Counted from the stretch's first letter, positions 7,983-18,269 are shown. The stretch is 64,000 bases of DNA from Streptomyces sp. NRRL F-5727 (GCF_000719555.1 NZ_JOGX01000003.1:167784-231783), one strand, 5' to 3'. Made by a program: numbers and translations. Notes: generated by a model from the sequence alone, not told the origin.

Positions 7983-9017
7983 ATGGACTTCACGCCCACC
8001 GAGGAGCAGGAGGCCGCGCGGGAGCTGGCCGCCCGGATCCTCGGCGACCTCTCCACGCACGAGCGGCTGACCGCCGCCGGCGGCGGCACGGACGCCGAGC
8101 TGTGGAAGGCGCTGTGCGCCGCCGGACTGCCCGCCGCCGTCGAGGAGATCGGCCTGCTCGGCCTCGTCCTCCTCCTGGAGGAGCAGGGCCGGGTGACGGC
8201 CCAGGTGCCGCTCGCCGCGACCGCGGTGTACGGGATCCTCGCCGTCGCCCGGCACGGCACCGACGAGCAGCGCGCCCGCCTCCTGCCGGGGCTGCGCGAC
8301 GGGACGGCCGTCGCGACCGGGGCCTTCCCGGCGACCGGCGCGGTCACGGCGCGGGGCGGGCGGCTCACCGGGACGGTCACCTGGGTGCCGTGGCTGCGGG
8401 ACGCCACCCACGTCCTCGTACCGGACGCGGACCGCGCCCTGTGGCTGGTGCGGGCCGAGGACGCCGGGGCCGAGCCCGTCGAGCTGACCGCGCCCTGGTC
8501 GGCGGGGCGGCTGGTGCTCGACGGGACCCCCGCGGAGCGGCTCGGGGACGCGGCCGGGGAGGGCGCGTACGAGGACGTGCTCGCCGCCGCCCGGACCGCC
8601 TTCGCCGGGCTCCAGGCGGGCGTCTGCGCCGGGTCGCTCGCCAGGGCCGTCGCGTACACCTCCGTCCGCGAGCAGTTCGGGCGGCCGCTGGCCACCCGGC
8701 AGGCGGTGCAACTGCGGGCCGCCGACGCCCACATGGACACCGAGTCCATCCGGGTCACCGCCTACGAGGCGGCCTGGCGGTCCGACGCGGGACTCGACTG
8801 CGCCGGGGCCGCCCTGACGGCCGCCTGGTGGGCGTCCGAGGCGGGGAAGCGGGTCGTGCACAGCGGCCAGCACCTGCACGGCGGCATGGGCGCCGACCTC
8901 GACCACCCCGTCCACCGTCACTTCCTGTGGGGCCGACAGCTCGACGCCTACCTGGGCGCCGGCACCGAACTCCTCGCCGAGCTCGGCGATCTGCTTGCGA
9001 AGGGAGAGACCGCATGA
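7983..9017 (+). CDS. Acyl-CoA dehydrogenase, ChsE1/FadE28-like
   Basis: 344 aa, shorter than standard ACADs of about 380 and missing part of the central beta domain, as in FadE28. The C-terminal domain is recognisable: SVREQFGRPLATRQAVQLRA (FAD-contacting RxxF segment) and QHLHGGMGADLDHPVHRHF. In mycobacteria such short subunits form an alpha2-beta2 heterotetramer with a FadE29-type subunit, sharing FAD sites; the first gene of this operon would be the partner. ATG one base after the previous stop, with GGGGAGC upstream. Its own stop overlaps the next start. Confidence 0.85.
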   Translation: MDFTPTEEQEAARELAARILGDLSTHERLTAAGGGTDAELWKALCAAGLPAAVEEIGLLGLVLLLEEQGRVTAQVPLAATAVYGILAVARHGTDEQRARLLPGLRDGTAVATGAFPATGAVTARGGRLTGTVTWVPWLRDATHVLVPDADRALWLVRAEDAGAEPVELTAPWSAGRLVLDGTPAERLGDAAGEGAYEDVLAAARTAFAGLQAGVCAGSLARAVAYTSVREQFGRPLATRQAVQLRAADAHMDTESIRVTAYEAAWRSDAGLDCAGAALTAAWWASEAGKRVVHSGQHLHGGMGADLDHPVHRHFLWGRQLDAYLGAGTELLAELGDLLAKGETA

Positions 9018-9412
9018 GGGCCGGGGACGCGCTGCCGCCGCTGGAGATCCCGGTGACCCGCACGCTCGTCGTCGCCGGGGCCGTCGCCTCCCGCGACTAC
9101 CAGGACGTGCACCACGACGCCGAGGCCGCCCGCGCCAAGGGTTCCCCGGACGTCTTCATGAACATCCTCACGACCAACGGCCTCGTCGGCCGGTACGTCA
9201 CCGACCACTTCGGCCCGCACGCGGTGCTCCGCAAGGTCGCCATCCGGCTCGGCGCCCCCAACTACCCGGGCGACACCATGGTGTTGACCGGCACCGTCGC
9301 CGAGGTGACGGACGGCCCGGACGGCACCGCCACCGCCCTCGTCCGGATCGCCGGGGCCAACGGCCTCGGCCACCACGTCACCGGCACGGTCACCGTGGAG
9401 GTGCCCCGATGA
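9014..9412 (+). CDS. MaoC-type enoyl-CoA hydratase, ChsH1-like
   Basis: 132 aa single hot-dog domain. SRDYQDVHHD near residues 31-40 keeps the Asp-x4-His catalytic pair of hydratase-2 enzymes, unlike the fused MaoC domain upstream, so this subunit should supply the active site of a ChsH1-ChsH2 heteromer hydrating the enoyl-CoA. Length matches ChsH1 (about 129 aa). Coupled at both ends by ATGA overlaps (9014-9017 and 9409-9412). Confidence 0.85.
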   Translation: MRAGDALPPLEIPVTRTLVVAGAVASRDYQDVHHDAEAARAKGSPDVFMNILTTNGLVGRYVTDHFGPHAVLRKVAIRLGAPNYPGDTMVLTGTVAEVTDGPDGTATALVRIAGANGLGHHVTGTVTVEVPR

Positions 9413-10575
9413 GCCTGCGCCACCCCGACGGCCTCGGCGGCCGGGCCGCCGTCGCCGGCATCGGCGCGACCGAGTTCTCCAAGGACTCCGGCCGCAGCGA
9501 GCTCTCCCTCGCCGTCGAGGCGGTGCGGGCCGCCCTCGACGACGCCGGGCTCACCCCCGGGGACGTGGACGGGCTCGTCACCTTCACCATGGACACCAAC
9601 CCCGAGATCACCGTCGCCCAGGCGGCCGGCATCGGCGAGCTCTCCTTCTTCTCCCGGGTCCACTACGGCGGCGGCGCCGCCTGCGCCACCGTCCAGCAGG
9701 CCGCGCTCGCCGTCGCCGCCGGCGTCGCCGAGGTCGTCGTCTGCTACCGGGCCTTCAACGAGCGCTCCGGGCGCCGCTTCGGCTCCGGGGTGCAGCAGCG
9801 CGAGCCGTCCGCCGAGGGCGCGGCGCTCGGCTGGCAGCTGCCGTTCGGGCTGCTGACCCCCGCCTCCTGGGTCGCGATGGCCGCCCAGCGCTATCTGCAC
9901 GTCCACGGGCTCACCCCGGAGGTCTTCGGACACGTCGCCGTCACCGACCGCCGCCACGCGGCGAACAACCCCGCCGCCTACTTCCACGGCAAGCCGATCA
10001 CCCTCGCCGACCACGCGGCCTCCCGCTGGATCGCGGAGCCGCTCCGCCTCCTCGACTGCTGCCAGGAGACCGACGGCGGCCAGGCGATCGTCGTCACCAC
10101 CCCCGAGCGCGCCCGCGACCTGCGGCACGCGCCCGCCGTCGTGCTCGCCGCGGCCCAGGGCGCGGGCCGCAGACAGGAGGCCATGACCAGCTTCTACCGG
10201 GACGGGCTGACCGGACTGCCCGAGATGGGGGTGGTGGCCCGGCAGCTGTGGCGGACGTCGGGGCTGCGGCCGGCCGACATCGACGTGGGCATCCTCTACG
10301 ACCACTTCACCCCGTTCGTGCTCATGCAGCTGGAGGAGTTCGGCTTCTGCGCGCCGGGCGAGGGCGGCGACTTCGTCGCGGCGGACGCGCTGCCGCTCAA
10401 CACCCACGGCGGGCAGCTCGGCGAGGCGTACCTGCACGGCATGAACGGCATCGCGGAGGCGGTACGGCAGGTGCGGGGCAGCTCGGTGAACCAGATACCC
10501 GGCGCGGCCCGGGTGCTGGTCACCGCCGGCACGGGCGTGCCGACCTCGGGCCTGGTCCTGGGCGCGGACGGCTGA
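9409..10575 (+). CDS. Ltp2-like thiolase-fold lipid-transfer protein / aldolase
   Basis: 388 aa thiolase fold: GRAAVAGIGATEFSKDSGRS at the start, GGGAACATVQQAALAVAAG nucleophile-loop region, and C-terminal HFTPFVLMQLEEFGF and NTHGGQLGEAYLHGMNG. The family includes Ltp2 of M. tuberculosis, which with the DUF35 domain of ChsH2 performs retro-aldol removal of the last steroid side-chain C3 unit. All other subunits of that step precede it here, which supports the same chemistry. Last gene of the operon; start overlaps the previous stop. Confidence 0.87.
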   Translation: MSLRHPDGLGGRAAVAGIGATEFSKDSGRSELSLAVEAVRAALDDAGLTPGDVDGLVTFTMDTNPEITVAQAAGIGELSFFSRVHYGGGAACATVQQAALAVAAGVAEVVVCYRAFNERSGRRFGSGVQQREPSAEGAALGWQLPFGLLTPASWVAMAAQRYLHVHGLTPEVFGHVAVTDRRHAANNPAAYFHGKPITLADHAASRWIAEPLRLLDCCQETDGGQAIVVTTPERARDLRHAPAVVLAAAQGAGRRQEAMTSFYRDGLTGLPEMGVVARQLWRTSGLRPADIDVGILYDHFTPFVLMQLEEFGFCAPGEGGDFVAADALPLNTHGGQLGEAYLHGMNGIAEAVRQVRGSSVNQIPGAARVLVTAGTGVPTSGLVLGADG

Positions 10576-10880
10576 CGGGCCGTGGCGGGCCCGGGTCGGC
10601 GGCGGGCGGCCGCCGACGGGCGGTCGGCGGCGGGCGGTCGGTGGCTGGCGGTCGGCGGCGGGCGGGCGGGCGGTGGCGGGCGACTGGCGGCGTGTGCCCG
10701 GTGGCGGATGCCCGGCGTGGATGCGGAGGGTGCGGTTCCTCCGGGCGACCCTGACCCGGGGGTGACGGCGGCTCCACCCAGAGGAGGTGGGGGCACCCCG
10801 ACGCCTCCGACCTGAGGGGGAGCACGGTTCGGGACCTGGGGCCGATCCCCCCGGCACCCCTCCGCTCCTAGCGTGGAGCC
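10576..10880. other. 305-bp intergenic region with GC-rich short reiterations
   Basis: About 10580-10690 is a reiteration of GGCGGGCGGTCGGTGG-like words after the thiolase gene. From 10690 the DNA is unstructured by eye and leads to the sigma factor start at 10881. I see no convincing gene or hairpin terminator. The sigma factor has only a weak GTGGAG ribosome site. Confidence 0.5.
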
Positions 10881-11492
10881 ATGACTCCGCCACCCACTGG
10901 CCCCGTCTGCGCCGGCGCCTCGACGGCCGCCACCCGGCCCGTAGAGCGCACGGCCCCGCGCACCTCGCCGCGGACGGGCCCGCGCCCGTTCGCGTACCCC
11001 TCGTTCTCCTCGTTCGTGAAGGCGCGCGGGCCGCTGCTGCTGCGGACCGCCCGCTCGCTCACCGCGAACCCGAGCGACGCCGAGGACCTGCTCCAGACCG
11101 CGCTCACCAAGACCTTCGTGGCCTGGGAGCGGATCGAGGACCACCGGGCCCTCGACGGCTACGTCCGCCGGGCGCTGGTGAACACCCGCACCTCGCAGTG
11201 GCGCAAGCGCAAGGTCGAGGAGTTCGTCTGCGACGAGCTGCCCGAGCCCGCCGGGCTGCCCGAGCCGGACCCGGCCGAGCGCCAGGTGCTGCACGACGCC
11301 ATGTGGCGGGCCGTGATGAAGCTCCCCGAGCGGCAGCGGCAGATGGTCGTCCTGCGGTACTACGAGGACCTCAGCGAGGCCCAGACGGCCGAGCTGCTCG
11401 GGGTCTCCGTGGGCACGGTGAAGAGCGCCGTCTCCCGCGCCCTGGGCCGCCTCCGCGAGGACCCGGAACTGACCGCGGGCGTCCACGCCTGA
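10881..11492 (+). CDS. ECF RNA polymerase sigma factor (SigE-family, sigma-70 regions 2 and 4)
   Basis: 203 aa. After a 45-residue basic, Pro/Thr-rich tail come region 2 (FSSFVKARGPLLLRTARSL, DAEDLLQTALTKTFVAWERI) and region 4 (LPERQRQMVVLRYYEDLSEA, followed by AELLGVSVGTVKSAVSRALG, a helix-turn-helix). It belongs to the SigE-like group common in actinobacteria. No anti-sigma gene follows, so control is unclear. It sits between the acyl-CoA operon and the acyl-CoA ligase gene on the same strand; whether it drives either is unknown. Confidence 0.88.
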   Translation: MTPPPTGPVCAGASTAATRPVERTAPRTSPRTGPRPFAYPSFSSFVKARGPLLLRTARSLTANPSDAEDLLQTALTKTFVAWERIEDHRALDGYVRRALVNTRTSQWRKRKVEEFVCDELPEPAGLPEPDPAERQVLHDAMWRAVMKLPERQRQMVVLRYYEDLSEAQTAELLGVSVGTVKSAVSRALGRLREDPELTAGVHA

Positions 11493-11578
11493 TCGACCGG
11501 CCGCAAGGGCACGTCCCCCGTCGCCGGCGGCGGCGGGCCCTTCGACCCGCCGCCGACGGGCGCTGTTACCGCCGGTCG

Positions 11579-11641
11579 TTGACATCCGCCAGTGATCACT
11601 GGCAATTTCGGTACTCCCGGGTAGTGACATACCGCGCGGTA
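11579..11641 (+). promoter_or_regulatory. Promoter region with two perfect palindromes upstream of acyl-CoA ligase
   Basis: TTGACA at 11579-11584 is a consensus -35 box. Just after it, 11588-11603 is the 16-bp perfect palindrome GCCAGTGATCACTGGC, and 11630-11641 is the 12-bp perfect palindrome TACCGCGCGGTA. Both are plausible repressor sites and differ from the TCTGAC-type operator of the preceding operon. The coding start is at 11699. Confidence 0.6.
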
Positions 11642-11698
11642 CGTGCGCAGAATCTGCACATCCTTACTGCCACGTAGCGCCCACCGGGAGGACGCCCC

Positions 11699-13351
<1,653 letters not shown>

Positions 13352-13367
13352 AGCCTGCGGGTGAAAA

Positions 13368-13403
13368 GGAGGGGGAGGGCGGCTGTGGGCGCCCTCCCCC
13401 TCC
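13368..13403. terminator. Bidirectional hairpin terminator between convergent genes
   Basis: Stem GGAGGGGGAGGGC paired with GCCCTCCCCCTCC around a loop, sitting exactly between the ends of the ligase (+) and PAS protein (-) genes. Confidence 0.75.
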
Positions 13404-13405
13404 GC

Positions 13406-16400
13406 TCAGTTGGTGCCGATCTTCGCCAGCAGGTCGACGATCCGGGCCTGCACCTCGGCGCTGTTGGAGCGCTCGGCCAGGAAGAGGACCGTCTCGCCGG
13501 AGGACAGCTCCGGCAGCCTCGCCTCGTCGAGGCCGGCCGAGGTGTAGACGACCAGCGGGGTGCGGTTGAGCTGCCCGTTCGCCCGCAGCCAGTCGATGAT
13601 CCCGGCCCGCCTGCGGCGTACCTGCATGAGGTCCATGACCACCAGGTTCGGCCGGGTCTCGGCGGCCAGGGCCACCGCCTCGGTGTCCGCGGCCGCCAGC
13701 ACCACCTGCATGCCGCGCCGCTCCAGGGTGGCGGCGAGCGCGGCGGCGATGTGCTCGTTCTCCTCGATGACCAGCACCCGCGAGGGGTGCTGCTCGCTGT
13801 CGCGCGGCGCGAGCGCCTTGAGCAGGACGGCGGGATCGGCGCCGTACGCCTCCTCCCGGCCCGCCTGCCCGAGTCCGGCCGCGAGCAGCACCGGCACCTC
13901 GGCGGCGACGGCCGCCTGGCGCAGCGACTGGAGCGCGGTCCGGGTGATGGGCCCGGTCAGCGGGTCGACGAAGAGCGCGGCCGGGAAGGCGGCGATCTGC
14001 GCGTCGACCTCCTCGCGGGAGTGCACGATCACCGGCCGGTAGCCGCGGTCGCTCAGCGCCTGCTGGGTGGTGACGTCCGGCGCGGGCCAGACGAGCAGCC
14101 GGCGCGGGTTGTCGAGCGGCTCCGGGGGCAGTTCGTCGTCGATGGGGAGCGGGGTGGGCCGGTTGACGACCTCGACCGCGCCCCCGGGCCCGTCGAGCGG
14201 CTCGGGTCCCTCGGCGGAACCCTCGGCCGGCGCCCCTATCGCGTACGCGCGCCCGCGTCCCTCGGACTCGGCGGCGGGCGGGACGGCGGGAGGCGCGGCG
14301 GGCACCGGCAGCGGCATCGGCGCGGACACGGACGCCGCCGGTACGGGCGGGGTGGTGGTGGCCGGCGGATCGAGCTCCGGCGGGGTCGCGAGCTTGCGGC
14401 GCCGGCCCGAACCGCTCGAAGGCGCGGCCACGGGCGTCCCGGCCTGCGCGGGCGGCGCGAAGGGCACCCCCTGCCCGAGCGTGCGCACGCTGAACGCCCG
14501 CCCCTGCGTGGAGTCCTTCGGCAGCGTCGCGGGAGCAGGAATCGGAGCAGGACCGGCGGACGGGACCCGGACGGGAGCCGGAGCGGGGGCGGGCGCCGGA
14601 GCGGGGGCGGGCGCCGGTGCGGGCGCCGGGGTCGGCATCGGCAGCTCGGGGGGCAGCGGTACGGAGCCGGTTCCGGTCCCGTTCGCGGGCGTCGCCGTCG
14701 GCGACGCCGTCGCGGCGGGCGGCGCCGGAGGCATCGGCGCGGGGGGCACGGGCGCCGGAGGCGTCGGCGGTACGACCACGGGGGCGGGTGCGGGGGCGGG
14801 GGTGGCGATCGGTGCGGGACCGGCGGCCGGGACCGGCGCGGCCGGCAGGGGGTGCGGCTGCGGCGGGGTGTGGTCGGCGCCGGCGGGGACGTCCCCTACC
14901 GCCGCGTGCCCGTGCGCGTTCTCCTCGGACCCGGCCTCCGGGCCGTCCTCGCGGTCGGCGCCGGCCGGCGGCAGCGCGAACGGGGTCCGCGGCCCCGCCT
15001 CGGCCGCGGCGGCACGCTCCTGGGCGGCGGCCAGCGCCCGCCGCCGACGCCCGGTCGGCCGCTCGCCCCCGGCCGGTTCGCCGGGCACGGCGACCGTGCC
15101 CTGCGGCGCGGCCGGCAGGGCCGGGGCCGGGGCGGCCTGCCCGACGGCGACGCCCTGCGGGGGCACGGCGGCACCGAGCGCGGCCCGCTCCTGGGCACCC
15201 TCGGCGGCGGTCACCACGGAGCCCTCCGCCGGGCGGCCCCGGCGACGGCCGGTCGGCCCGACGCCGGTGGACTGCTGGGCGTTGGACTGCTGGGCGGGGA
15301 TCAGCTCGGCGGGGCCGGCGGCCTCCTCCGTACGGGCGCGGCGGCGTCCGCCACCGGTGGCCGGCAGGGCCACCGCCCCGGCACCGCCCTCCGGGGCCGT
15401 CGCGCTCTCCAGGAAGGCGTCGGTGGAGGCGCGCCGGGCACGGCGACGGCCGGAACCGCCCGAGGTCCCGCCGCCCGAGGTCCCGCCGTCCGCGGGACCG
15501 GACGCCTGCACGGGACCGGACGCCTGTACGGGACCGGACGCCTGCGCGGGACCGGACGCCTGCGCGGGCAGCGCCGGAACACCGCCCTGCTCCGGGGCCT
15601 CCGCGGCCGCCTTCGGGGACTCCAGCTCCTTCGCGCCGGAGCCGGCCCGCTCCTGCGCGGGCTTCGGCTCGGCGGCGGGAACGGTTCCCCGGCCCGCGCC
15701 GATCGGCACCTCCAGGACGTACGCGCCGCCGCTCGTCCCCGGCACCTCATGGGTCTGCACGACACCGCCGTGCGCCGCCACGATCCCGCGCACGATGGGC
15801 CCGTGCACCGGGTCGCCGCCCGCGTACGGGCCGCGGACCTCGATGCGGACGACCTCGCCGCGCTGCGCCGCGGCCACCACGATCGTCGAGTCGGCGGGGG
15901 CACCCTGCGCCGAGGCGCGGGTCTTGCCGGTGGCGTCGACACCGGCCACGTCCGCGATGAGATGGGCGAGCGCGGTCGTCAGCCGGCCGGCGTCGACCTC
16001 GGCCTCGATCGGCGGGGCGTGCACGGCGAACTGCGCGCGGCCGGGGCCGATCAGCTCCACGGCCGCGTCGATGCCGCCGGCCACGATCCCGTCGAGCAGC
16101 GCGACCTTCCGGTCCAGCTCCTCCTCGCCGGCGGCCAGGCGCTGGTAGCCGAGGACGTTGTCGACGAGCGCGGTCATCCGGGCGTACCCGGCGACCAGGT
16201 GGTGCAGGACCTGGTTGGCCTCGGGCCACAACTGCACGCCGTCGTCGGCGGCGAGCGAACCCAGCTCGCCGCGCAGCTCCTCCAGGGGTCCGCGCAGCGA
16301 CTCGGCGAGGACGGCGGTCAGCTGGGCGTGCCGGGAGGCGAGGGCCGCGTACTTCTCCGCCTGCGCCTCGCGCTCGGCCGCGTGCCGCTCGGCCCGGTCG

Positions 16401-17236
16401 GCCAGCTCCACGGCGTGCTTCTCGACCAGCTCCTCGTACGGCCTGCGGTCGGTGAACGTCATCACGGCGCCGACGAGCTGGTCGCCGTCGCGCACCGGCG
16501 CGGTCGTCAGGTCGACGGGCACGCGCTCGCCGCTCTTCGACCACAGCACCTGGCCGCGCACCCGGTGCTTGCGGCCGGACTTGAGGGTGTCGGCGAGCGG
16601 GGACTCCTCGTACGGGAACGGGGTGCCGTCGGCGCGCTTGGGGAGGATCAGCGGGTGCAGCTCGGCGCCGCCCAGCTCGCCGGCCCGGTAGCCGAGGATC
16701 TGCGCGAAGGCGGGGTTCACCAGCACGACCCGGCCGTCGGTGTCCGTACCGACGACGCCCTCGGCGGCGGCCCGCAGGATCATCTCGGTCTGCCGCTGCG
16801 AGCGGGCCAGCTCGGCCTCGGTGTCGAGGGTGCCGGTGAGGTCGCGGACGACGAGCATCAGCAGCTCGTCGCCGGTGTAGCCGCTGTACGAGTCGTACGC
16901 CTCGCGCCCGTCCTCCAGGCTGGCGCTGGTCACCTCGACGGGGAACTCGCTTCCGTCGGTGCGGCGGGCGACCATCCGCATCGGCTTGGTGCGTCCCCGC
17001 TCGTCCGCCGGGTCGGGGCGGCGCATCGAGCCGGGGATCAGGCGCGAGTCGAACTCCGGCAGCAGATCGAGCAGCCCGCGCCCGACGAGCGCGGTGCCGG
17101 GGGTCTCGAACATGCCGAGGGCGATGGTGTTGGCGTTGACGACCGTGCCGTTGCAGTTGACGAGCACGAGACCGTCGGGGAGGGCGTCGAGTATGGCTGC
17201 GAGGCGAGCAGCGCCTCGGGATGGCCTGCTGCTCAC
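13406..17236 (-). CDS. Giant PAS protein, degenerate hybrid histidine kinase with two receiver-like domains
   Basis: 1276 aa. PAS domains at about 8-125 and 145-265 (DGLVLVNCNGTVVNANTI; EGVVGTDTDGRVVLVNPAF), a coiled-coil rich in Ala/Glu, a DHp-like segment near 299-315 (VLAESLRGPLEEL) in which the phospho-accepting His is absent, and an ATPase-like domain up to about 515 whose N box reads TTALAHLIADVAG with no Asn. About 515-1045 is a low-complexity Pro/Ala/Gly linker with a repeated GPxQAS unit. Two receiver-like domains end the protein; the last keeps a phosphorylatable-type Asp (LVVMDLMQVRRR). Best read as a non-catalytic signalling scaffold. GTG at 17236 has GGGAGGAA 8 nt upstream. Cytoplasmic; no membrane segment seen. 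Confidence 0.8.
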   Translation of the reverse strand: MSSRPSRGAARLAAILDALPDGLVLVNCNGTVVNANTIALGMFETPGTALVGRGLLDLLPEFDSRLIPGSMRRPDPADERGRTKPMRMVARRTDGSEFPVEVTSASLEDGREAYDSYSGYTGDELLMLVVRDLTGTLDTEAELARSQRQTEMILRAAAEGVVGTDTDGRVVLVNPAFAQILGYRAGELGGAELHPLILPKRADGTPFPYEESPLADTLKSGRKHRVRGQVLWSKSGERVPVDLTTAPVRDGDQLVGAVMTFTDRRPYEELVEKHAVELADRAERHAAEREAQAEKYAALASRHAQLTAVLAESLRGPLEELRGELGSLAADDGVQLWPEANQVLHHLVAGYARMTALVDNVLGYQRLAAGEEELDRKVALLDGIVAGGIDAAVELIGPGRAQFAVHAPPIEAEVDAGRLTTALAHLIADVAGVDATGKTRASAQGAPADSTIVVAAAQRGEVVRIEVRGPYAGGDPVHGPIVRGIVAAHGGVVQTHEVPGTSGGAYVLEVPIGAGRGTVPAAEPKPAQERAGSGAKELESPKAAAEAPEQGGVPALPAQASGPAQASGPVQASGPVQASGPADGGTSGGGTSGGSGRRRARRASTDAFLESATAPEGGAGAVALPATGGGRRRARTEEAAGPAELIPAQQSNAQQSTGVGPTGRRRGRPAEGSVVTAAEGAQERAALGAAVPPQGVAVGQAAPAPALPAAPQGTVAVPGEPAGGERPTGRRRRALAAAQERAAAAEAGPRTPFALPPAGADREDGPEAGSEENAHGHAAVGDVPAGADHTPPQPHPLPAAPVPAAGPAPIATPAPAPAPVVVPPTPPAPVPPAPMPPAPPAATASPTATPANGTGTGSVPLPPELPMPTPAPAPAPAPAPAPAPAPAPVRVPSAGPAPIPAPATLPKDSTQGRAFSVRTLGQGVPFAPPAQAGTPVAAPSSGSGRRRKLATPPELDPPATTTPPVPAASVSAPMPLPVPAAPPAVPPAAESEGRGRAYAIGAPAEGSAEGPEPLDGPGGAVEVVNRPTPLPIDDELPPEPLDNPRRLLVWPAPDVTTQQALSDRGYRPVIVHSREEVDAQIAAFPAALFVDPLTGPITRTALQSLRQAAVAAEVPVLLAAGLGQAGREEAYGADPAVLLKALAPRDSEQHPSRVLVIEENEHIAAALAATLERRGMQVVLAAADTEAVALAAETRPNLVVMDLMQVRRRRAGIIDWLRANGQLNRTPLVVYTSAGLDEARLPELSSGETVLFLAERSNSAEVQARIVDLLAKIGTN

Positions 17237-17387
17237 GACGACGCTTCCTCCCTGACGCCCTGCAATTGCCCGCGAGCCGTGCCCGCGGTGTGCGCCGCCC
17301 GGCATGTGCCGTGACGGCGGGCCGGCCCCATCTTGCCCCTCGGGCGGCGGCCCTGTCACTGAGGGAGTCTAACGGCGCCCCCGTCCG

Positions 17388-17840
17388 TCAGGCCCGGACG
17401 CTCGGAAGGAGGGGTTCCACGTTCTCCCATCGGTCGATCTCACAGCCGTTCGACCGGGAGAAACGGGCGTCGATCCGGCGCCCCTGCCAGGTGCCGGTCA
17501 CCTGGGCGGTGACCGGTCCGCCGTAGATCTGGGTGCACATCCGGTCGGCCGGGACCGGCGCGAAGGGGTTCTCCCCGGCGCGTGCGAAGCCCTCCAGGCG
17601 CTCGCAGGCCCGCTCCGCCGCCGGGTGGTCGCCCCCGGCCCGCCCGTCACAGGTCAGCTTCCAGCTGCCGTCGGCCTCCGGGATCCCGCTGCCGGAGACG
17701 GTCACCGTCAGCGAGTCCGGCGACGAGAGCAGCGGCAGCGGCGGCAGCGGAGGCATCGGTACGGCGGAGGAGGCCCCGGCGGAGGCGCCGGCGAGACCGG
17801 TGGCGAGCACGGTGGCGAGGACGAGACGGCGCAGCAGCAT
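17388..17840 (-). CDS. Subtilisin-inhibitor-like (SSI family) secreted protease inhibitor
   Basis: 150 aa with a signal peptide (MLLRRLVLATVLATGLAGAS ... SSA). The mature domain carries the four SSI cysteines, Cys64-Cys79 (spacing 15) and Cys102-Cys133 (spacing 31), plus GSWKLTCDGRAGGDHP and VTGTWQG. SSI proteins bind extracellular subtilisins. By alignment on MCTQIYGGP the P1-P1' pair is Gln104-Ile105, where the classic inhibitor has Met-Val and many relatives Lys or Arg; Gln is unusual. ATG at 17840; ribosome site weak. Same strand as the PAS gene, 150 nt upstream of it. Confidence 0.85.
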   Translation of the reverse strand: MLLRRLVLATVLATGLAGASAGASSAVPMPPLPPLPLLSSPDSLTVTVSGSGIPEADGSWKLTCDGRAGGDHPAAERACERLEGFARAGENPFAPVPADRMCTQIYGGPVTAQVTGTWQGRRIDARFSRSNGCEIDRWENVEPLLPSVRA

Positions 17841-18141
17841 GGAGGGACTCCGGGGAGTGGAAGGCGGTGTCGTGCCGGCGGGGATCGATCGGGGCCGGGT
17901 CCCGGGACGAGCCGGCGCGACCCCGCCCCTCTTAACGCTCCGGCCCGGCGTGCGTTGCGCAACCGGGGTGCGCCGGGCGGGGCACCGGGCGGGGTGCGCC
18001 GGGCAGGGGGCGTGCGTGGTGCGCCAACGCGCCGAGGGCTTTGCCCTGGGCCCCGCCCGCCTAGTACGGTGAAAGCGATTGGTGACACGAGACTCACCTG
18101 TGTCATCATCTGCACGCACCCCGCGCATGCGCGGGGAGCGA
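17841..18141. other. 301-bp intergenic region with palindromes ahead of tRNA-Ser(GCU)
   Basis: Contains GC-rich reiterations of GCGCCGGGCGGGG near 17970-18020, an inverted repeat TGACAC-N11-GTGTCA at 18083-18105, and an 18-bp perfect palindrome CCCCGCGCATGCGCGGGG at 18119-18136, 5 bp before the tRNA. These may belong to the divergent promoters of the inhibitor gene and the tRNA. No gene seen. Confidence 0.45.
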
Positions 18142-18232
18142 GGAGGCGTCGCCTAGTCCGGTCTATGGCGCCGCACTGCTAATGCGGTTTGGGCTTTATC
18201 GTCCATCGAGGGTTCAAATCCCTCCGCCTCCG
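18142..18232 (+). tRNA. tRNA-Ser (anticodon GCT)
   Basis: 91 nt class II tRNA: acceptor GGAGGCG/CGCCTCC, anticodon arm CCGCA-CTGCTAA-TGCGG with GCT, long variable arm, T arm GAGGG-TTCAAAT-CCCTC, discriminator G. No encoded CCA. Hairpin terminator at 18240-18269. Confidence 0.97.
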
Positions 18233-18239
18233 CGCTCAC

Positions 18240-18269
18240 GGAAGCCCCGGCCCCACGGCCGGGGCTTCC
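18240..18269 (+). terminator. Terminator of tRNA-Ser(GCU)
   Basis: 13-bp perfect stem (GGAAGCCCCGGCC) with a 4-nt loop, 7 nt after the tRNA. Confidence 0.75.

Noticed and set aside
13361..17314. A plus-strand open frame of over 1300 codons opposite the PAS protein
   Set aside because: It mirrors the minus-strand gene in a GC-rich region, with low-complexity sequence and no family features; the PAS domains are on the minus strand.
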